Positions 8,511-17,508 of a stretch of 64,000 bases of DNA are shown piece after piece; positions within the stretch are counted from its first letter, which is position 1; the number at the start of each line of letters is the position of its first letter. The translations under genes were made by a program, and so were the position numbers. The stretch lies in the NCBI RefSeq assembly GCF_019749255.1, contig NZ_JACWFH010000008.1, positions 165,834 through 229,833 of the forward strand. Reading direction: 5' to 3'. The notes beneath the pieces were generated by a model that was not told the origin of the DNA, did no database searches, and saw nothing but the letters and a program-made list of their open reading frames with translations. The DNA is from Mesobacillus maritimus. GTDB taxonomy: Bacteria > Bacillota > Bacilli > Bacillales > Cytobacillaceae.

Positions 8511-9857
8511 ATGAAGCATCGATATCTACCGCTGACTGAAAATGATAAGCAATCCATGCTTAAAACCATAGGTGTAGAATCAATTGATGAATTATTCAGT
8601 GATATTCCAGAGAAAGTACGGTTCTCAGGCGAGTACAACATTAAACCAGCAAAGTCTGAGCCTGCCTTAATGAAGGAACTTTCACGCATGGCCGGTAAAA
8701 ATGCAGATTTAAAAACATATTCTTCTTTCCTTGGTGCAGGGGTGTACGACCACTATATGCCAGTGATTGTTGATCATGTTATTTCAAGATCAGAATTCTA
8801 TACGGCCTACACTCCATATCAACCTGAAATTTCTCAAGGAGAATTGCAGGCTATCTTTGAGTTTCAAACAATGATTTGTGAGTTAACTGGAATGGAAGTG
8901 GCAAATTCTTCAATGTATGACGGCCCAACAGCTCTTGCTGAAGCAGCCATGCTAAGTGCTGGTCAGACAAAGCGAAAAAAGGTTTTGATCTCGGCAACAG
9001 TTCACCCTGAAGCGAAGGAAGTCGTAAAAACCTATGCAAAAGGTCAATATATTGAAGTAGTTGAAGTTCCTTATAAAGATGGGGTAACAGATCTAGAGGC
9101 ACTTGCGGACCTTGCCGATAGCTCTGTAGCAGCCGTGATTGTTCAATATCCAAACTTCTTTGGACGAATTGAACCAATGGTGGAGTTGCAAAAAATAGCT
9201 CATGATCAAAAGTCTTTATTTGTTGTTTCTAGTAATCCGTTGGCACTAGGTGCTTTAACTCCTCCTGGAAAATTTGGGGCGGATATTGTTGTTGGAGATG
9301 CCCAACCATTCGGAATTCCGGCAGCATTCGGCGGTCCACACTGCGGATACTTTGCTGTAACTTCAAAATTAATGCGGAAGACTCCTGGTCGCCTTGTAGG
9401 TCAGTCAAAGGATGATGAAGGTCGACGCGGTTTTGTGTTAACACTACAAGCACGTGAACAGCATATCCGTCGAGACAAAGCAACATCCAATATCTGCTCG
9501 AATCAAGCACTAAACGCGCTTGCGGCATCGGTAGCCATGACAGCTCTTGGGAAAAATGGGGTAAAAGAAATGGCGGTTGCCAATATCCAGAAAGCTCACT
9601 ATGCGAAGAAAGCTTTTAAAACACATGGATTCGAAATTGTGTTTGAGGGTTCTTCTTTTAATGAATTTATTGTAAAAATGAACAGGCCGGTAAAAGCGAT
9701 TAATGAAGAACTCTTATCAAAAGGAATTATCGGAGGATACGATTTAGGCAGAGACTATCCTGAGCTTGACCATCATATGCTTATTGCAGTTACAGAGCAA
9801 AGGACAAAGGAAGATATTGATACATTCGTGCAAGAATTGGGGGATTGCCATGCATAA
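8511..9857 (+). CDS. gcvPA: GcvPA, glycine dehydrogenase subunit 1
   Basis: This is the N-terminal half of the split P-protein, which decarboxylates glycine together with GcvPB. The 448 aa carry the family blocks [22 protein letters not shown] and [10 protein letters not shown]. The PLP lysine resides in the partner subunit. A GAGGGG site precedes ATG 8511. The last eight bases overlap the start of gcvPB, consistent with translational coupling and equimolar subunits. Confidence 0.96.
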   Translation: MKHRYLPLTENDKQSMLKTIGVESIDELFSDIPEKVRFSGEYNIKPAKSEPALMKELSRMAGKNADLKTYSSFLGAGVYDHYMPVIVDHVISRSEFYTAYTPYQPEISQGELQAIFEFQTMICELTGMEVANSSMYDGPTALAEAAMLSAGQTKRKKVLISATVHPEAKEVVKTYAKGQYIEVVEVPYKDGVTDLEALADLADSSVAAVIVQYPNFFGRIEPMVELQKIAHDQKSLFVVSSNPLALGALTPPGKFGADIVVGDAQPFGIPAAFGGPHCGYFAVTSKLMRKTPGRLVGQSKDDEGRRGFVLTLQAREQHIRRDKATSNICSNQALNALAASVAMTALGKNGVKEMAVANIQKAHYAKKAFKTHGFEIVFEGSSFNEFIVKMNRPVKAINEELLSKGIIGGYDLGRDYPELDHHMLIAVTEQRTKEDIDTFVQELGDCHA

Positions 9858-11310
9858 GGAAGATATGCCACTCATTTTTGAAATTAGTAGCCCAGGCCGA
9901 ATTGGTTATAGTCTACCCGAAATGGATATAGAAGAAATTGATCTAGCGGAATTATTGCCAGAAGGATACCTTCGCGAAGAAGAAGCGGAACTTCCTGAGG
10001 TATCTGAACTTGATATTATGCGTCATTATACCGCTTTGTCGAAGCGGAACCATGGAGTGGACTCAGGATTTTATCCACTAGGCTCATGTACAATGAAATA
10101 TAACCCTAAAATCAATGAAAATGTTGCACGATTTAACGGATTTGCTCACATCCACCCACTTCAGGATGAAAGCTCTGTTCAAGGTGCTTTAGAATTGATG
10201 TACGATTTACAGCAGCATCTAATTGAAATCACCGGAATGGACGAAGTCACCTTACAACCAGCAGCTGGTGCCCATGGTGAATGGACGGGATTAATGATGA
10301 TTCGTGCCTTCCATGAAGCAAATGGTGATACTAGGCGAACGAAGGTAATTGTTCCTGACTCAGCGCATGGGACGAATCCTGCTTCAGCAACTGTAGCCGG
10401 TTTCGATACTATCACGGTGAAATCTAACGAACATGGTCTGGTTGACCTAGATGATTTAAGAAGAGTTGTAGGACTAGATACAGCAGCGTTGATGTTAACG
10501 AACCCGAACACACTTGGTCTTTTTGAAGAAAATATTGTTGAAATGGCTGAAATTGTTCATGGTGCAGGTGGAAAGCTGTACTATGATGGAGCTAATTTAA
10601 ATGCAGTTTTATCCAAAGCGCGCCCTGGAGATATGGGGTTTGATGTGGTCCATTTAAATCTGCATAAAACCTTTACAGGTCCGCATGGCGGTGGTGGTCC
10701 TGGCTCAGGTCCAGTGGGTGTAAAAAGTGATTTAATTCCATTCCTGCCAAAACCAATTGTGACTAAACGAGGTGAGAGTTATCTTTTTGATTATGACCGC
10801 CCACAATCAATTGGTCGCGTAAAGCCTTTCTACGGGAATTTTGGTATCAATGTCCGCGCGTATACGTATATTCGCAGCATGGGTCCGGATGGTTTAAAGG
10901 CAGTCACGGAAAACGCAGTATTAAATGCGAATTACATGATGAGGAGACTTGCAGAGTATTACGACCTACCATTCGATAAGCATTGTAAACATGAGTTTGT
11001 ATTAAGTGGTAAGCGCCAGAAAAAGCTTGGTGTAAGGACACTTGATATTGCTAAAAGACTACTTGATTTTGGTTACCATCCACCAACCATTTACTTCCCA
11101 CTAAATGTAGAGGAATGCATAATGGTTGAACCGACCGAAACAGAATCGAAGGAAACACTCGATGAATTTATCGACGCAATGATTCAAATTGCAAAGGAAG
11201 CAGAGGAAAATCCGGAGATTGTTCAAGAAGCACCACATACAACAGTAATAGGAAGGGTAGATGAGGCTACCGCAGCAAGAAAGCCTATCCTTCGTTTTCA
11301 AAAAGTATAA
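9850..11310 (+). CDS. gcvPB: GcvPB, glycine dehydrogenase subunit 2
   Basis: This is the catalytic PLP-binding half of the split P-protein, 486 aa. The PLP lysine is seen in [10 protein letters not shown], followed by the glycine-rich loop [14 protein letters not shown]. Other family blocks are [20 protein letters not shown] and [11 protein letters not shown] 9850 is chosen because it follows GGGGG and gives the usual N-terminus ([11 protein letters not shown]). Upstream in-frame codons lie inside gcvPA. It is last in the gcv operon before a strong terminator. Confidence 0.96.
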   Translation: MHKEDMPLIFEISSPGRIGYSLPEMDIEEIDLAELLPEGYLREEEAELPEVSELDIMRHYTALSKRNHGVDSGFYPLGSCTMKYNPKINENVARFNGFAHIHPLQDESSVQGALELMYDLQQHLIEITGMDEVTLQPAAGAHGEWTGLMMIRAFHEANGDTRRTKVIVPDSAHGTNPASATVAGFDTITVKSNEHGLVDLDDLRRVVGLDTAALMLTNPNTLGLFEENIVEMAEIVHGAGGKLYYDGANLNAVLSKARPGDMGFDVVHLNLHKTFTGPHGGGGPGSGPVGVKSDLIPFLPKPIVTKRGESYLFDYDRPQSIGRVKPFYGNFGINVRAYTYIRSMGPDGLKAVTENAVLNANYMMRRLAEYYDLPFDKHCKHEFVLSGKRQKKLGVRTLDIAKRLLDFGYHPPTIYFPLNVEECIMVEPTETESKETLDEFIDAMIQIAKEAEENPEIVQEAPHTTVIGRVDEATAARKPILRFQKV

Positions 11311-11319
11311 AAAATAATT

Positions 11320-11356
11320 AGAACCCCCTTGGTGTTTAGACCGAGGGGGTTCTGTT
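11320..11356 (+). terminator. Terminator of the gcv operon
   Basis: A 14-bp stem (AGAACCCCCTTGGT paired with ACCGAGGGGGTTCT) is followed by a T-rich tail. It sits between the convergent gcvPB and rhodanese genes and probably works in both directions. Confidence 0.85.
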
Positions 11357-11373
11357 TATTTATGCTACAGATA

Positions 11374-11754
11374 TTATTTTGCTTTAATTTTCCCAGACCA
11401 TTTCTTGAAACCACCTTGTAGATGAGAAAGCTCCTGGTAGCCTTTACGGTGTAGCATTTGCGCTGCTCGAGCACTTCTTGCTCCGCTTTGGCAGTAAAGA
11501 TAAACAGGTTTGTCCGGTCGAATTTCCTTCATTCGCATTTTTAGCTGCGAAACAGGGATATTTCTTGCCCCTAAAATATGACCAGCATTAAATTCGTTCG
11601 GTTCACGAACATCAATTAATTGGGCCTTGCGGTATCCTGCTTTAAATTCTTCTTCTGTTAGTGTTTTCAAAAACCGGCGTTGATAGAAATAGTTAAAAGC
11701 TGAGTAAGCAATGATTACACCGATTAAGGCAAGAATAAAATATAATGCTTCCAA
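11374..11754 (-). CDS. yqhL: Membrane-anchored rhodanese-like protein YqhL
   Basis: This 126-aa protein has an N-terminal transmembrane helix (about residues 3-20) and a single rhodanese domain. The catalytic cysteine is in VYLYCQSGARSARAAQML, followed by the typical glycine and arginine loop. DVREPNEFNAGHI is the other family signature. It may carry out sulfur transfer, but the natural substrate is not known. It starts at TTG 11754 with GAAAGGAG about 7 bases upstream. It lies between gcv and lipM as in other Bacillus genomes. Confidence 0.93.
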   Translation of the reverse strand: MEALYFILALIGVIIAYSAFNYFYQRRFLKTLTEEEFKAGYRKAQLIDVREPNEFNAGHILGARNIPVSQLKMRMKEIRPDKPVYLYCQSGARSARAAQMLHRKGYQELSHLQGGFKKWSGKIKAK

Positions 11755-11963
11755 TGTTCCTTCTCCTTTCGAGCTAAGTAGACCTATTCTATTATATAAG
11801 TGATTTGGTATTTGGGCAAAGGAATTTATTTGTAACCTTCACGATTGTATAACGAGTGCACTCTACTTTGTTTTGTGCAACACTTTTGATAGACTAGTAA
11901 AAGTGCGAAATGCAGATTTTACATATACATTGATCTCAAAAAAGTTAAAAGTGGGGTTTAAAA

Positions 11964-12800
11964 ATGAGCAAAGAGGTATGGAGATATATCGATTCAGGTA
12001 ACGGTTCACCTGCTTTTAATATGGCGCTTGATGAAGCATTGCTTGATTGGCATAGTGAAGGAAAAACTCCTCCTATTATCCGCTTTTATGGATGGGAACC
12101 TGCGAGTTTATCGATTGGTTATTTTCAAAAAATAGAAAGAGAAATTGATATGGAGGCCGTTAAAAGGCATGGCCTTGGCTTTGTCCGTAGGCCAACAGGT
12201 GGTCGCGGAGTCTTGCATGAACACGAGCTTACATATAGTGTGATTGTTTCTGAAGAACACCCAGAAATGCCTCAGACAGTGACTGAAGCTTATCGAGTCA
12301 TCTCAGAAGGTGTTTTAAGAGGATTTCAGAAGTTGGGCTTAGAAGCTTATTTTGCTGTGCCTCGCACGGATGATGAAAGAAATGCCTTGAAAAGTCCACG
12401 CTCTGCTGTCTGTTTTGATGCGCCAAGTTGGTATGAGCTTGTTGTAGAGGGCAGGAAAGTGGCAGGAAGCGCGCAAACACGACAAAAAGGAGTGATTCTT
12501 CAGCATGGGGCCATTTTACTTGATTTAGATGAGGATAAGCTTTTTAGTTTATTCACCTATCCTAATGATCGGGTAAAAGAACGGATGCAAAAAGCATTCA
12601 AATCAAAAGCGGTGGCAATTAAAGAGATTAGCGGTCGCACTGTAAGTATGGAAGAAGCGAAAGCTGCTTTTAAGGAAGGGTTTGCAGAGGGACTTAATAT
12701 TGAATTAGAGCCTTATACTCTTACAGACGAAGAATTAGAATATGTCCACAACCTTGCAAAATCAAAATATGAGAGTGATGAATGGAATTTTAAAAGGTAG
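11964..12800 (+). CDS. lipM: LipM, octanoyltransferase
   Basis: This BPL/LplA-fold enzyme moves octanoyl from acyl carrier protein to GcvH, the first step of lipoate assembly in Bacillus. Motifs include [14 protein letters not shown], the RRPTGGR loop, and [14 protein letters not shown] with the catalytic Cys near residue 150, followed by KVAGSAQTR. At 278 aa it is full length. Its product serves the glycine cleavage system next door and the Bkd E2 further along. It ends at a weak hairpin before the nrdJ promoter. Confidence 0.95.
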   Translation: MSKEVWRYIDSGNGSPAFNMALDEALLDWHSEGKTPPIIRFYGWEPASLSIGYFQKIEREIDMEAVKRHGLGFVRRPTGGRGVLHEHELTYSVIVSEEHPEMPQTVTEAYRVISEGVLRGFQKLGLEAYFAVPRTDDERNALKSPRSAVCFDAPSWYELVVEGRKVAGSAQTRQKGVILQHGAILLDLDEDKLFSLFTYPNDRVKERMQKAFKSKAVAIKEISGRTVSMEEAKAAFKEGFAEGLNIELEPYTLTDEELEYVHNLAKSKYESDEWNFKR

Positions 12801-12835
12801 GAAAGCGAGAATACTTTCCTATCTTTTATTTTCCC
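12798..12835 (+). terminator. Probable terminator after lipM
   Basis: An 8-bp stem (TAGGAAAG with CTTTCCTA) overlaps the lipM stop region and is followed by a T-rich stretch. The stem is short, so this is a moderate call. Confidence 0.5.
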
Positions 12836-12939
12836 TTTTAATCAAAATTGCAAGTGATGAAATTTGTTGAAATATATCATTTTATGGGAGGATTCGTCTT
12901 TTCTCTCTTTTTCTCTCACTCTTATACGTAATTTTAAGT

Positions 12940-13016
12940 TTGACAAATTCTATTTCGTTAGAATTAAAATCTATATGTTGTGTTGTCGAAAATTAAATAT
13001 ACACTATATATTGATT
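12940..13016 (+). promoter_or_regulatory. nrdJ promoter with two NrdR boxes
   Basis: A TTGACA -35 at 12940 is followed by an A/T-rich -10 near 12963-12970. Two 16-bp sequences resemble the NrdR box (consensus ACACWATATATWGTGT). Box 1 at 12968-12983 matches 13 of 16 positions and box 2 at 13001-13016 matches 14 of 16. They are 33 bp apart, about three helical turns, as is usual for paired NrdR sites. Box 1 overlaps the -10, so NrdR would repress nrdJ when dATP is high. This is inference from sequence only. Confidence 0.75.
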
Positions 13017-13140
13017 TAGGGTATTTCTATATGATAACGTATAAAGTAATTCGAAAGTACATCCAGAATCAACGCTAAAAATCTATCAGCCTTGTAAAAC
13101 TGGACGGAATTTCTGAATTTTACTAGAAGGAGATGTGATC

Positions 13141-13959
13141 ATGTCTGTTGAGCTAGGCCAAAAAATGAATATTAATATTGAAAATCTGAACAAGGACATC
13201 CAGTTGTTTCCTCAAGTACATCCGATTACCCCGGATATGAAAACAACCCATAAAGGGGTATCACGACTTGTTATGCTGGATCGGTATACGTTTAAGGATA
13301 CAGAGAAGGTAACACTAGGAGAAGGGGATTTCGTTGTTCTTACCATCAAGGAAGATCCAAAATTTCCTGCTCGTGGACTTGGATTTATCCTAGATATTGA
13401 TTGGGAGTCCAAAATGGCAACGGTAGTCGTAGATGAAGAGTTTCGCGGTGTGCTTGATGATTCTGAAGAAGCTAAAACAGGAATCATTAGAAAGTCACTC
13501 GATGTCATTGAAAAACCTCTAGAAGTGTTTTATGAGCAGATTGCTAAACGAAACGCAACGGGCTTAGCTTCAGTTGAAAAAACAGAGGAAAAGCGGAAGG
13601 AATGGTTTGAGAAGTTTTATCAAGAATTATCGAGCCTGAACTTTATTCCAGCAGGACGAGTACTTTATGGTGCAGGAGCAGATACAGATGTAACGTACTT
13701 TAACTGTTATGTTATGCCGTTTGTACAAGATTCTCGTGAAGGAATTTCTGAGCACCGCAAGCAAGTGATGGAAATCATGAGCCGTGGTGGGGGGGTTGGA
13801 ACAAACGGTTCAACTTTAAGACCACGTAATACGCTTGCAAAAGGTGTGAACGGAAAATCATCCGGATCGGTATCTTGGTTGGATGATATTGCGAAGTTGA
13901 CACATTTGGTTGAGCAGGGCGGATCACGCAGGGGCGCTCAGATGATAATGTTAGCGGAT
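13141..13959 (+). CDS. nrdJ: NrdJ exon 1, class II ribonucleotide reductase
   Basis: This is the first of four exons of an adenosylcobalamin-dependent (class II) ribonucleotide reductase, which makes deoxyribonucleotides without oxygen or a separate radical subunit. Joined exons (273, 207, 172 and 201 codons) give about 853 aa in one frame. This exon holds the N-terminal domain with FIPAGRVLYGAGA, FNCYVMPF and GGVGTNGSTLRPR, and ends at ...MIMLAD just before an in-frame stop inside the intron. ATG 13141 is 8 bases after AGAAGGAG. Upstream GTG 13135 is too close to that site. Without splicing the gene would look frameshifted. With splicing it is intact. Confidence 0.93.
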
Positions 13960-14284
13960 TAAAAGATGCACTAGTCCGCATTGTTCAGACAATGAGCAAT
14001 TAGTAAATCGGGTGAATTGCGGGAAAATCCTTAGAGGCTAGCAAGCCACAACGTGACTGGAAACGGTGGGCGTGATGGCTATAAAAATTGCTATGCATTG
14101 GACAATCTGCAGCCAAGCGTCATTGGGCCTAGGTGATGGCGAAGGTTAAACGACTAGAGAGTGAGTCCCAACAATAAACTCTCATAAGCGCCCGACCCCT
14201 AACAGTTCAAGCTGAGGGTGATGATATAGTCTAGTCCGGCTGCTTAAAACGCAGTGAAATATTCCGAAAGGAACGGTAGGTACG
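13960..14284 (+). ncRNA. Group I intron 1 in nrdJ (325 nt)
   Basis: The intron follows T13959 and ends in G14284, as group I introns do. P1 forms between exon AGCGGAT (13953-13959) and the guide GTCCGC (13974-13979), with the splice-site U opposite G. P10 is partial: ATGC 13966-13969 with exon GCAT 14287-14290. Core elements are visible: P (AATTGCGGGAAA, 14014), Q (ACAATCTGCAGCCAAGC, 14102), R (ending in ACGACTA, about 14143-14156) and S (GATGATATAGTC, about 14220). P7 pairs GACTA with TAGTC. A TTCC-GAAA-GGAA hairpin lies near the 3' end. Removal joins codons for AD and WHPDI in frame. There is no endonuclease ORF inside. Confidence 0.93.
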
Positions 14285-14905
14285 TGGCATCCAGACATCA
14301 TTGAATTCATTATTTCAAAAATGCAAAATCCAAGAATCCTTCGCTTCTTGATTGAAAATACTCAAGACGAAACGATTAAAAAGCATGCAAAAGAAAAGCT
14401 AAAATTCACTCCTTTGACATTGCAAGAAGAAGCAATGTACCAAGGGATTGTTAATTATAAAAATATTCCTGGTTTAGGCGGTTTCAGTGCAGATATTATC
14501 AGAGCAGCTGAAGAAAAGCTTGAGACAGGTGGAAATTATACAGTCCACAATTCAGAGTTCCTTACTGGTGCTAATATCTCAATTACCTTAACAAAGGAAT
14601 TCATGGAAGCTGTCGAAAACGATGCTGAATTTGAGTTACGCTTCCCTGATGTTGAATCCTATGATGCCAAAACAATGAAAATCTACAATGAAGAATGGCA
14701 TAAAGTAGGCGATGTTCGCGAGTGGGAAAAGCTCGGATATAAAGTGCGCACATATAAGAAAATCAAAGCAAAAGAGCTTTGGAATCTTGTCAATATCTGT
14801 GCGACATACTCGGCAGAACCAGGCATTTTCTTTATCGATAATGCCAATGACATGACCAATGCACAAGCTTATGGACAGAAAGTTGTAGCAACAAACCCGT
14901 GTGGT
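14285..14905 (+). CDS. nrdJ: NrdJ exon 2
   Basis: This is the second exon, 207 codons, starting at TGG (WHPDIIEFIISKMQN) and ending at ...ATNPCG. It contains the NPCG part of the NxCxE active-site motif, with the cysteine that carries the thiyl radical in this enzyme class. The catalytic Glu is the first codon of exon 3. Read alone, the frame runs into a stop 7 codons into the intron. Confidence 0.92.
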
Positions 14906-15098
14906 AAACTGCTTGCCTCACGTTAAAAACCTTTTCTGATTGACTTGGAACCCTAACGTAAAGACGAGGGCAACAGGGCCGAACCACTCTTAAGTAGAGG
15001 TGGAGATGACTCCTTTAGGACGGTGAGAGACTGAGCGAAAAGGGCGGATATCCGCAAGCGACAGTCCGACACTCCTGGAGACAGGAGAAAACAGAGTG
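14906..15098 (+). ncRNA. Compact group I intron 2 in nrdJ (193 nt)
   Basis: This splits NPCG from E in the active site. P1 is exon CGTGTGGT (14898-14905) with guide GCCTCACG (14915-14922): seven pairs, one mismatch, U opposite G at the splice site. P10 is CTGCTT (14909-14914) with exon GAGCAG (15099-15104), six pairs. P2 is ACGTTA/TAACGT. P7 is GACTG (15029) with CAGTC (15062). P8 is GCGG-ATAT-CCGC. P9 is CTCCTG-GAGA-CAGGAG with a GNRA loop. The last base is G. It lacks the phage-like P/Q consensus of introns 1 and 3 and is very short, so it belongs to a different subgroup, perhaps near the compact IC3 type. P3 could not be drawn with confidence. Confidence 0.88.
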
Positions 15099-15614
15099 GA
15101 GCAGCCACTAGCACCATACAGTGTATGTAACCTTGCAGCGGTTAACCTTGCGGAAATGGCTGATAAGGAGAACAAAACTGTTAATTTTGAGAAATTAAAA
15201 CGGACAGTAGAAGTTGGAGTAAGAATGCAGGATAATGTCATCGATGCCACTCCATACTTCCTTGCTGAGAATAAAAAGCAAGCTCTTGGTGAGCGTCGAG
15301 TTGGTCTTGGGGTTATGGGCCTTCATGATCTTCTCATCTACTGTGAAACTGAATATGGTTCAGAAAAAGGAAATGAACTAGTTGATAAGGTTTTCGAAAC
15401 CATTGCGACAACAGCGTATCGTGCTTCTGTTGAGCTTGCAAAAGAAAAGGGAAGCTTCCCATTTTTGGATGGAGAAACAGCTGAAGATACAAATCGTTTA
15501 AGAAATGCTTTCATTAACACAGGGTTCATGAAGAAAATGCCTGAAGATGTACGTGAATCTATTCTTGAAAATGGAATTCGTAATTCACATTTGCTAACTG
15601 TTGCTCCGACGGGT
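15099..15614 (+). CDS. nrdJ: NrdJ exon 3
   Basis: This is the third exon, 172 codons, from GAG (EQPLAPYSVCNLAAVNL) to ...LLTVAPTG. It supplies the catalytic Glu of the NPCGE motif and ends within the APTGST phosphate-binding loop. An apparent GTG start at 15096 is only the last bases of intron 2. Confidence 0.92.
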
Positions 15615-15911
15615 AAATTGCTTGCCCCATATATTCGTAAGAATATAGCGTAAACTTGGCTATATGCGGGAAACTCTGGCGTATCTCTTGCTACCTGAGC
15701 CTTGCCAGCTCGTAATACAGGTAAAAATGCAAGAGTGTAGGTAAACACCTTACCAGACAATCCGCAGGGAAGTCGTGGCTGACCCCTCAACGACTACATG
15801 CCGAGCAGCCGTATTCATTCGGTTGATGATATAGTCTGACCCATATGGCGACATACGGAGCGGGTACTGATAATCCCGCCCTCTATTTGCGAATAGAGAG
15901 TAACAAACGTG
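15615..15911 (+). ncRNA. Group I intron 3 in nrdJ (297 nt)
   Basis: This splits APTG from STGTM. P1 pairs exon GGGT (15611-15614) with guide GCCC (15624-15627), U opposite G. P10 pairs TGCT (15619-15622) with exon AGCA (15912-15915). Core elements: P (TATGCGGGAAAC, 15664), Q (GACAATCCGCAGGGAAG, 15756), R (CTCAACGACTA, about 15785) and S (GATGATATAGTC, 15826). P7 is GACTA with TAGTC. Peripheral 3' hairpins include CCATATG-GCGA-CATACGG, a GCGGG/CCCGC stem and CTCTATT-TGCG-AATAGAG. It ends in G15911. No ORF lies inside. The subgroup resembles intron 1 and phage IA/IB introns. Confidence 0.93.
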
Positions 15912-16517
15912 AGCACCGGAACAATGGTTGGCGTTTCAACAGGACTTGAGCCGTACTTCTCCTTCTCTTATTTCCGAAGCGGCCGTCTTGGTAAATTTAT
16001 CGAAGTAAAAGCAGATATTGTCCAAGAATATCTAGATGCAAATCCAGAAGCTGATGCAGAGAATCTGCCAAACTGGTTTGTTGCGGCAATGGAATTAGCT
16101 CCAGAAGCCCACGCGGATGTACAATGTATTATCCAGCGTTGGATCGACAGCTCCATCAGCAAGACGGTAAACGCACCAAAAGGATACAGTGTTGAACAGG
16201 TTGAAAAAGTGTATGAGCGCCTGTACAAAGGTGGCGCAAAGGGAGGGACAGTCTATGTTGACGGTTCCCGTGATACCCAGGTTCTAACGTTAAAAGCTGA
16301 AGAAAACAGCTTTGAGGAAGATAAGGTAACGAAAAAAGAAAAGTCAAAACAGCATGTTGTTTTAGTTGATACCATTAACGAACTTCGCTCTACAAATGTA
16401 ACAATCGGCTCTGAGGTAGGAGATACATGCCCAGTTTGTCGCAAAGGGGAAGTTAAAGATATTGGTGGCTGTAATACATGCACAAACTGTAATGCTCAGT
16501 TAAAATGTGGCCTATAA
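15912..16517 (+). CDS. nrdJ: NrdJ exon 4
   Basis: This is the last exon, 201 codons, opening with STGTMVGVSTGLEPYFSF and ending with the zinc-ribbon-like tail CPVCRKGEVKDIGGCNTCTNC. The cysteine-rich C-terminus is typical of NrdJ and relays electrons to the active site. The apparent GTG start at 15909 is intron sequence. No clear terminator follows, and the decayed tnsA starts 128 bases downstream. Confidence 0.93.
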   Translation, partial: STGTMVGVSTGLEPYFSFSYFRSGRLGKFIEVKADIVQEYLDANPEADAENLPNWFVAAMELAPEAHADVQCIIQRWIDSSISKTVNAPKGYSVEQVEKVYERLYKGGAKGGTVYVDGSRDTQVLTLKAEENSFEEDKVTKKEKSKQHVVLVDTINELRSTNVTIGSEVGDTCPVCRKGEVKDIGGCNTCTNCNAQLKCGL

Positions 16518-16644
16518 AAAATATATCTTACCCAAATGTGTAGTTTTGAAATAAAGTTGCGATATTTTAAAAAATCACGATGTTTATAAAAAAGTTGGGA
16601 AGAATTACCTCTTTGGATATTTTTGTCTAAAGGGGTGTTTTTTT

Positions 16645-17353
16645 ATGTCTAAAAGAACAAGAACGTCTAAAATCGACAAATGGATTAAAGTAGGTCGTGG
16701 ACCTGGCATTGGCTCAGAATAAAACGTGGTTGAATATTCAAGATGGTTCCTTCGTTAGAACGCTCTCCCGATTGAAAGGAATCAAAAACAAGAAGGCAGC
16801 ACGAATTCTTGTCCGAGTTTGAACGAAATTACTTTTATTTATCTGAATACTGGGGTTTCCGTTGGAAGAAACAATGGTCATTGCAGATGAGTTAGGTATT
16901 AAACATCCTACAGATACTAAAACGAATGAACCAATTGTGATGACAACTGATTTTTTATAAACTTTAGATAAAGGACAAGTCGTGTTTGAGGTTGCTCGAA
17001 CAATCAAGATGAAAGAAGAATTGTTAAATGAGCGGGTTCTTGAGAAGCATGAAATAGAAAGAGAGTATTGGCAGCGAAGAGATATTGATTGGGGTATTGT
17101 AACAGAAGAAGAAATTGCAAAAACGAAGGCACGTAATATTAGTTATATACATGACTATCTTCTTTACTTTAATTGGGAAGATGGTTGGTTGGGAAATAAA
17201 TATAACATACCCTGAAGAAATGAGAAAGTTGCGTGGATGGATTGTAACTTAGCAGAAAACTATATGCATATTCCAATCGATTTAAAAGGACTAATTAATA
17301 AAAAGTTAACAATCCCAAATGTTTTTAGAGGGAAAGTTGTTCATAAATCATAA
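16645..17353 (+). pseudogene. Decayed tnsA of a Tn7-like transposon
   Basis: Fragments in shifting frames together read like TnsA, the Tn7-type endonuclease that cuts the 5' ends of the element. The order is MSKRTRTSKIDKWIKVGRG (stop at 16722), WLNIQDGSFVRTLSRLKGIK, LSEFERNYFYLSEYWGF, EETMVIADELGIKHP with KTNEPIVMTTDFL (stop), then TLDKGQVVFEVARTIK through HEIEREYWQRRDIDWGIVTE and ARNISYIHDYLLYFNWEDGW (stop at 17215). A further piece, LINKKLTIPNVFRGK, lies at 17237-17353. Total span fits a full-length TnsA of about 240 aa with at least three frameshifts and one stop. No tnsB, tnsC or tnsD is nearby. Confidence 0.82.
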
Positions 17354-17363
17354 ATCGACTAAT

Positions 17364-17406
17364 AGGTGCTATCTAATAACAAGGATTAGCACTTATTTTC
17401 TTTTTA
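17364..17406 (+). terminator. Candidate terminator after tnsA remnant
   Basis: An 8-bp imperfect stem (AGGTGCTA with TAGCACTT) is followed by a T-rich stretch. It would isolate the response-regulator gene from upstream transcription. Confidence 0.5.
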
Positions 17407-17508
17407 AGATAAATTATTGAATAAATAAGGAATCGATGTATATCTAAAATTAATAACACTGATTTATTATTGGTAAAAATAATTCGCAAAGTGAAGGAGA
17501 AGAAGCTT

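Noticed and set aside
12801..13140. Cobalamin riboswitch before nrdJ
   Set aside because: No B12-box or GCCACTG-type core seen; the region shows a promoter and NrdR boxes instead.
14906..15098. Group II intron
   Set aside because: No domain V-like hairpin or GUGYG start. P1, P10, P7 and a GNRA-capped P9 fit group I.
13960..15911. Reading nrdJ as a frameshifted pseudogene
   Set aside because: Exons join precisely in frame, the missing stretches have group I core motifs, and every splice site has guide pairing. Decay would not leave such an exact pattern.
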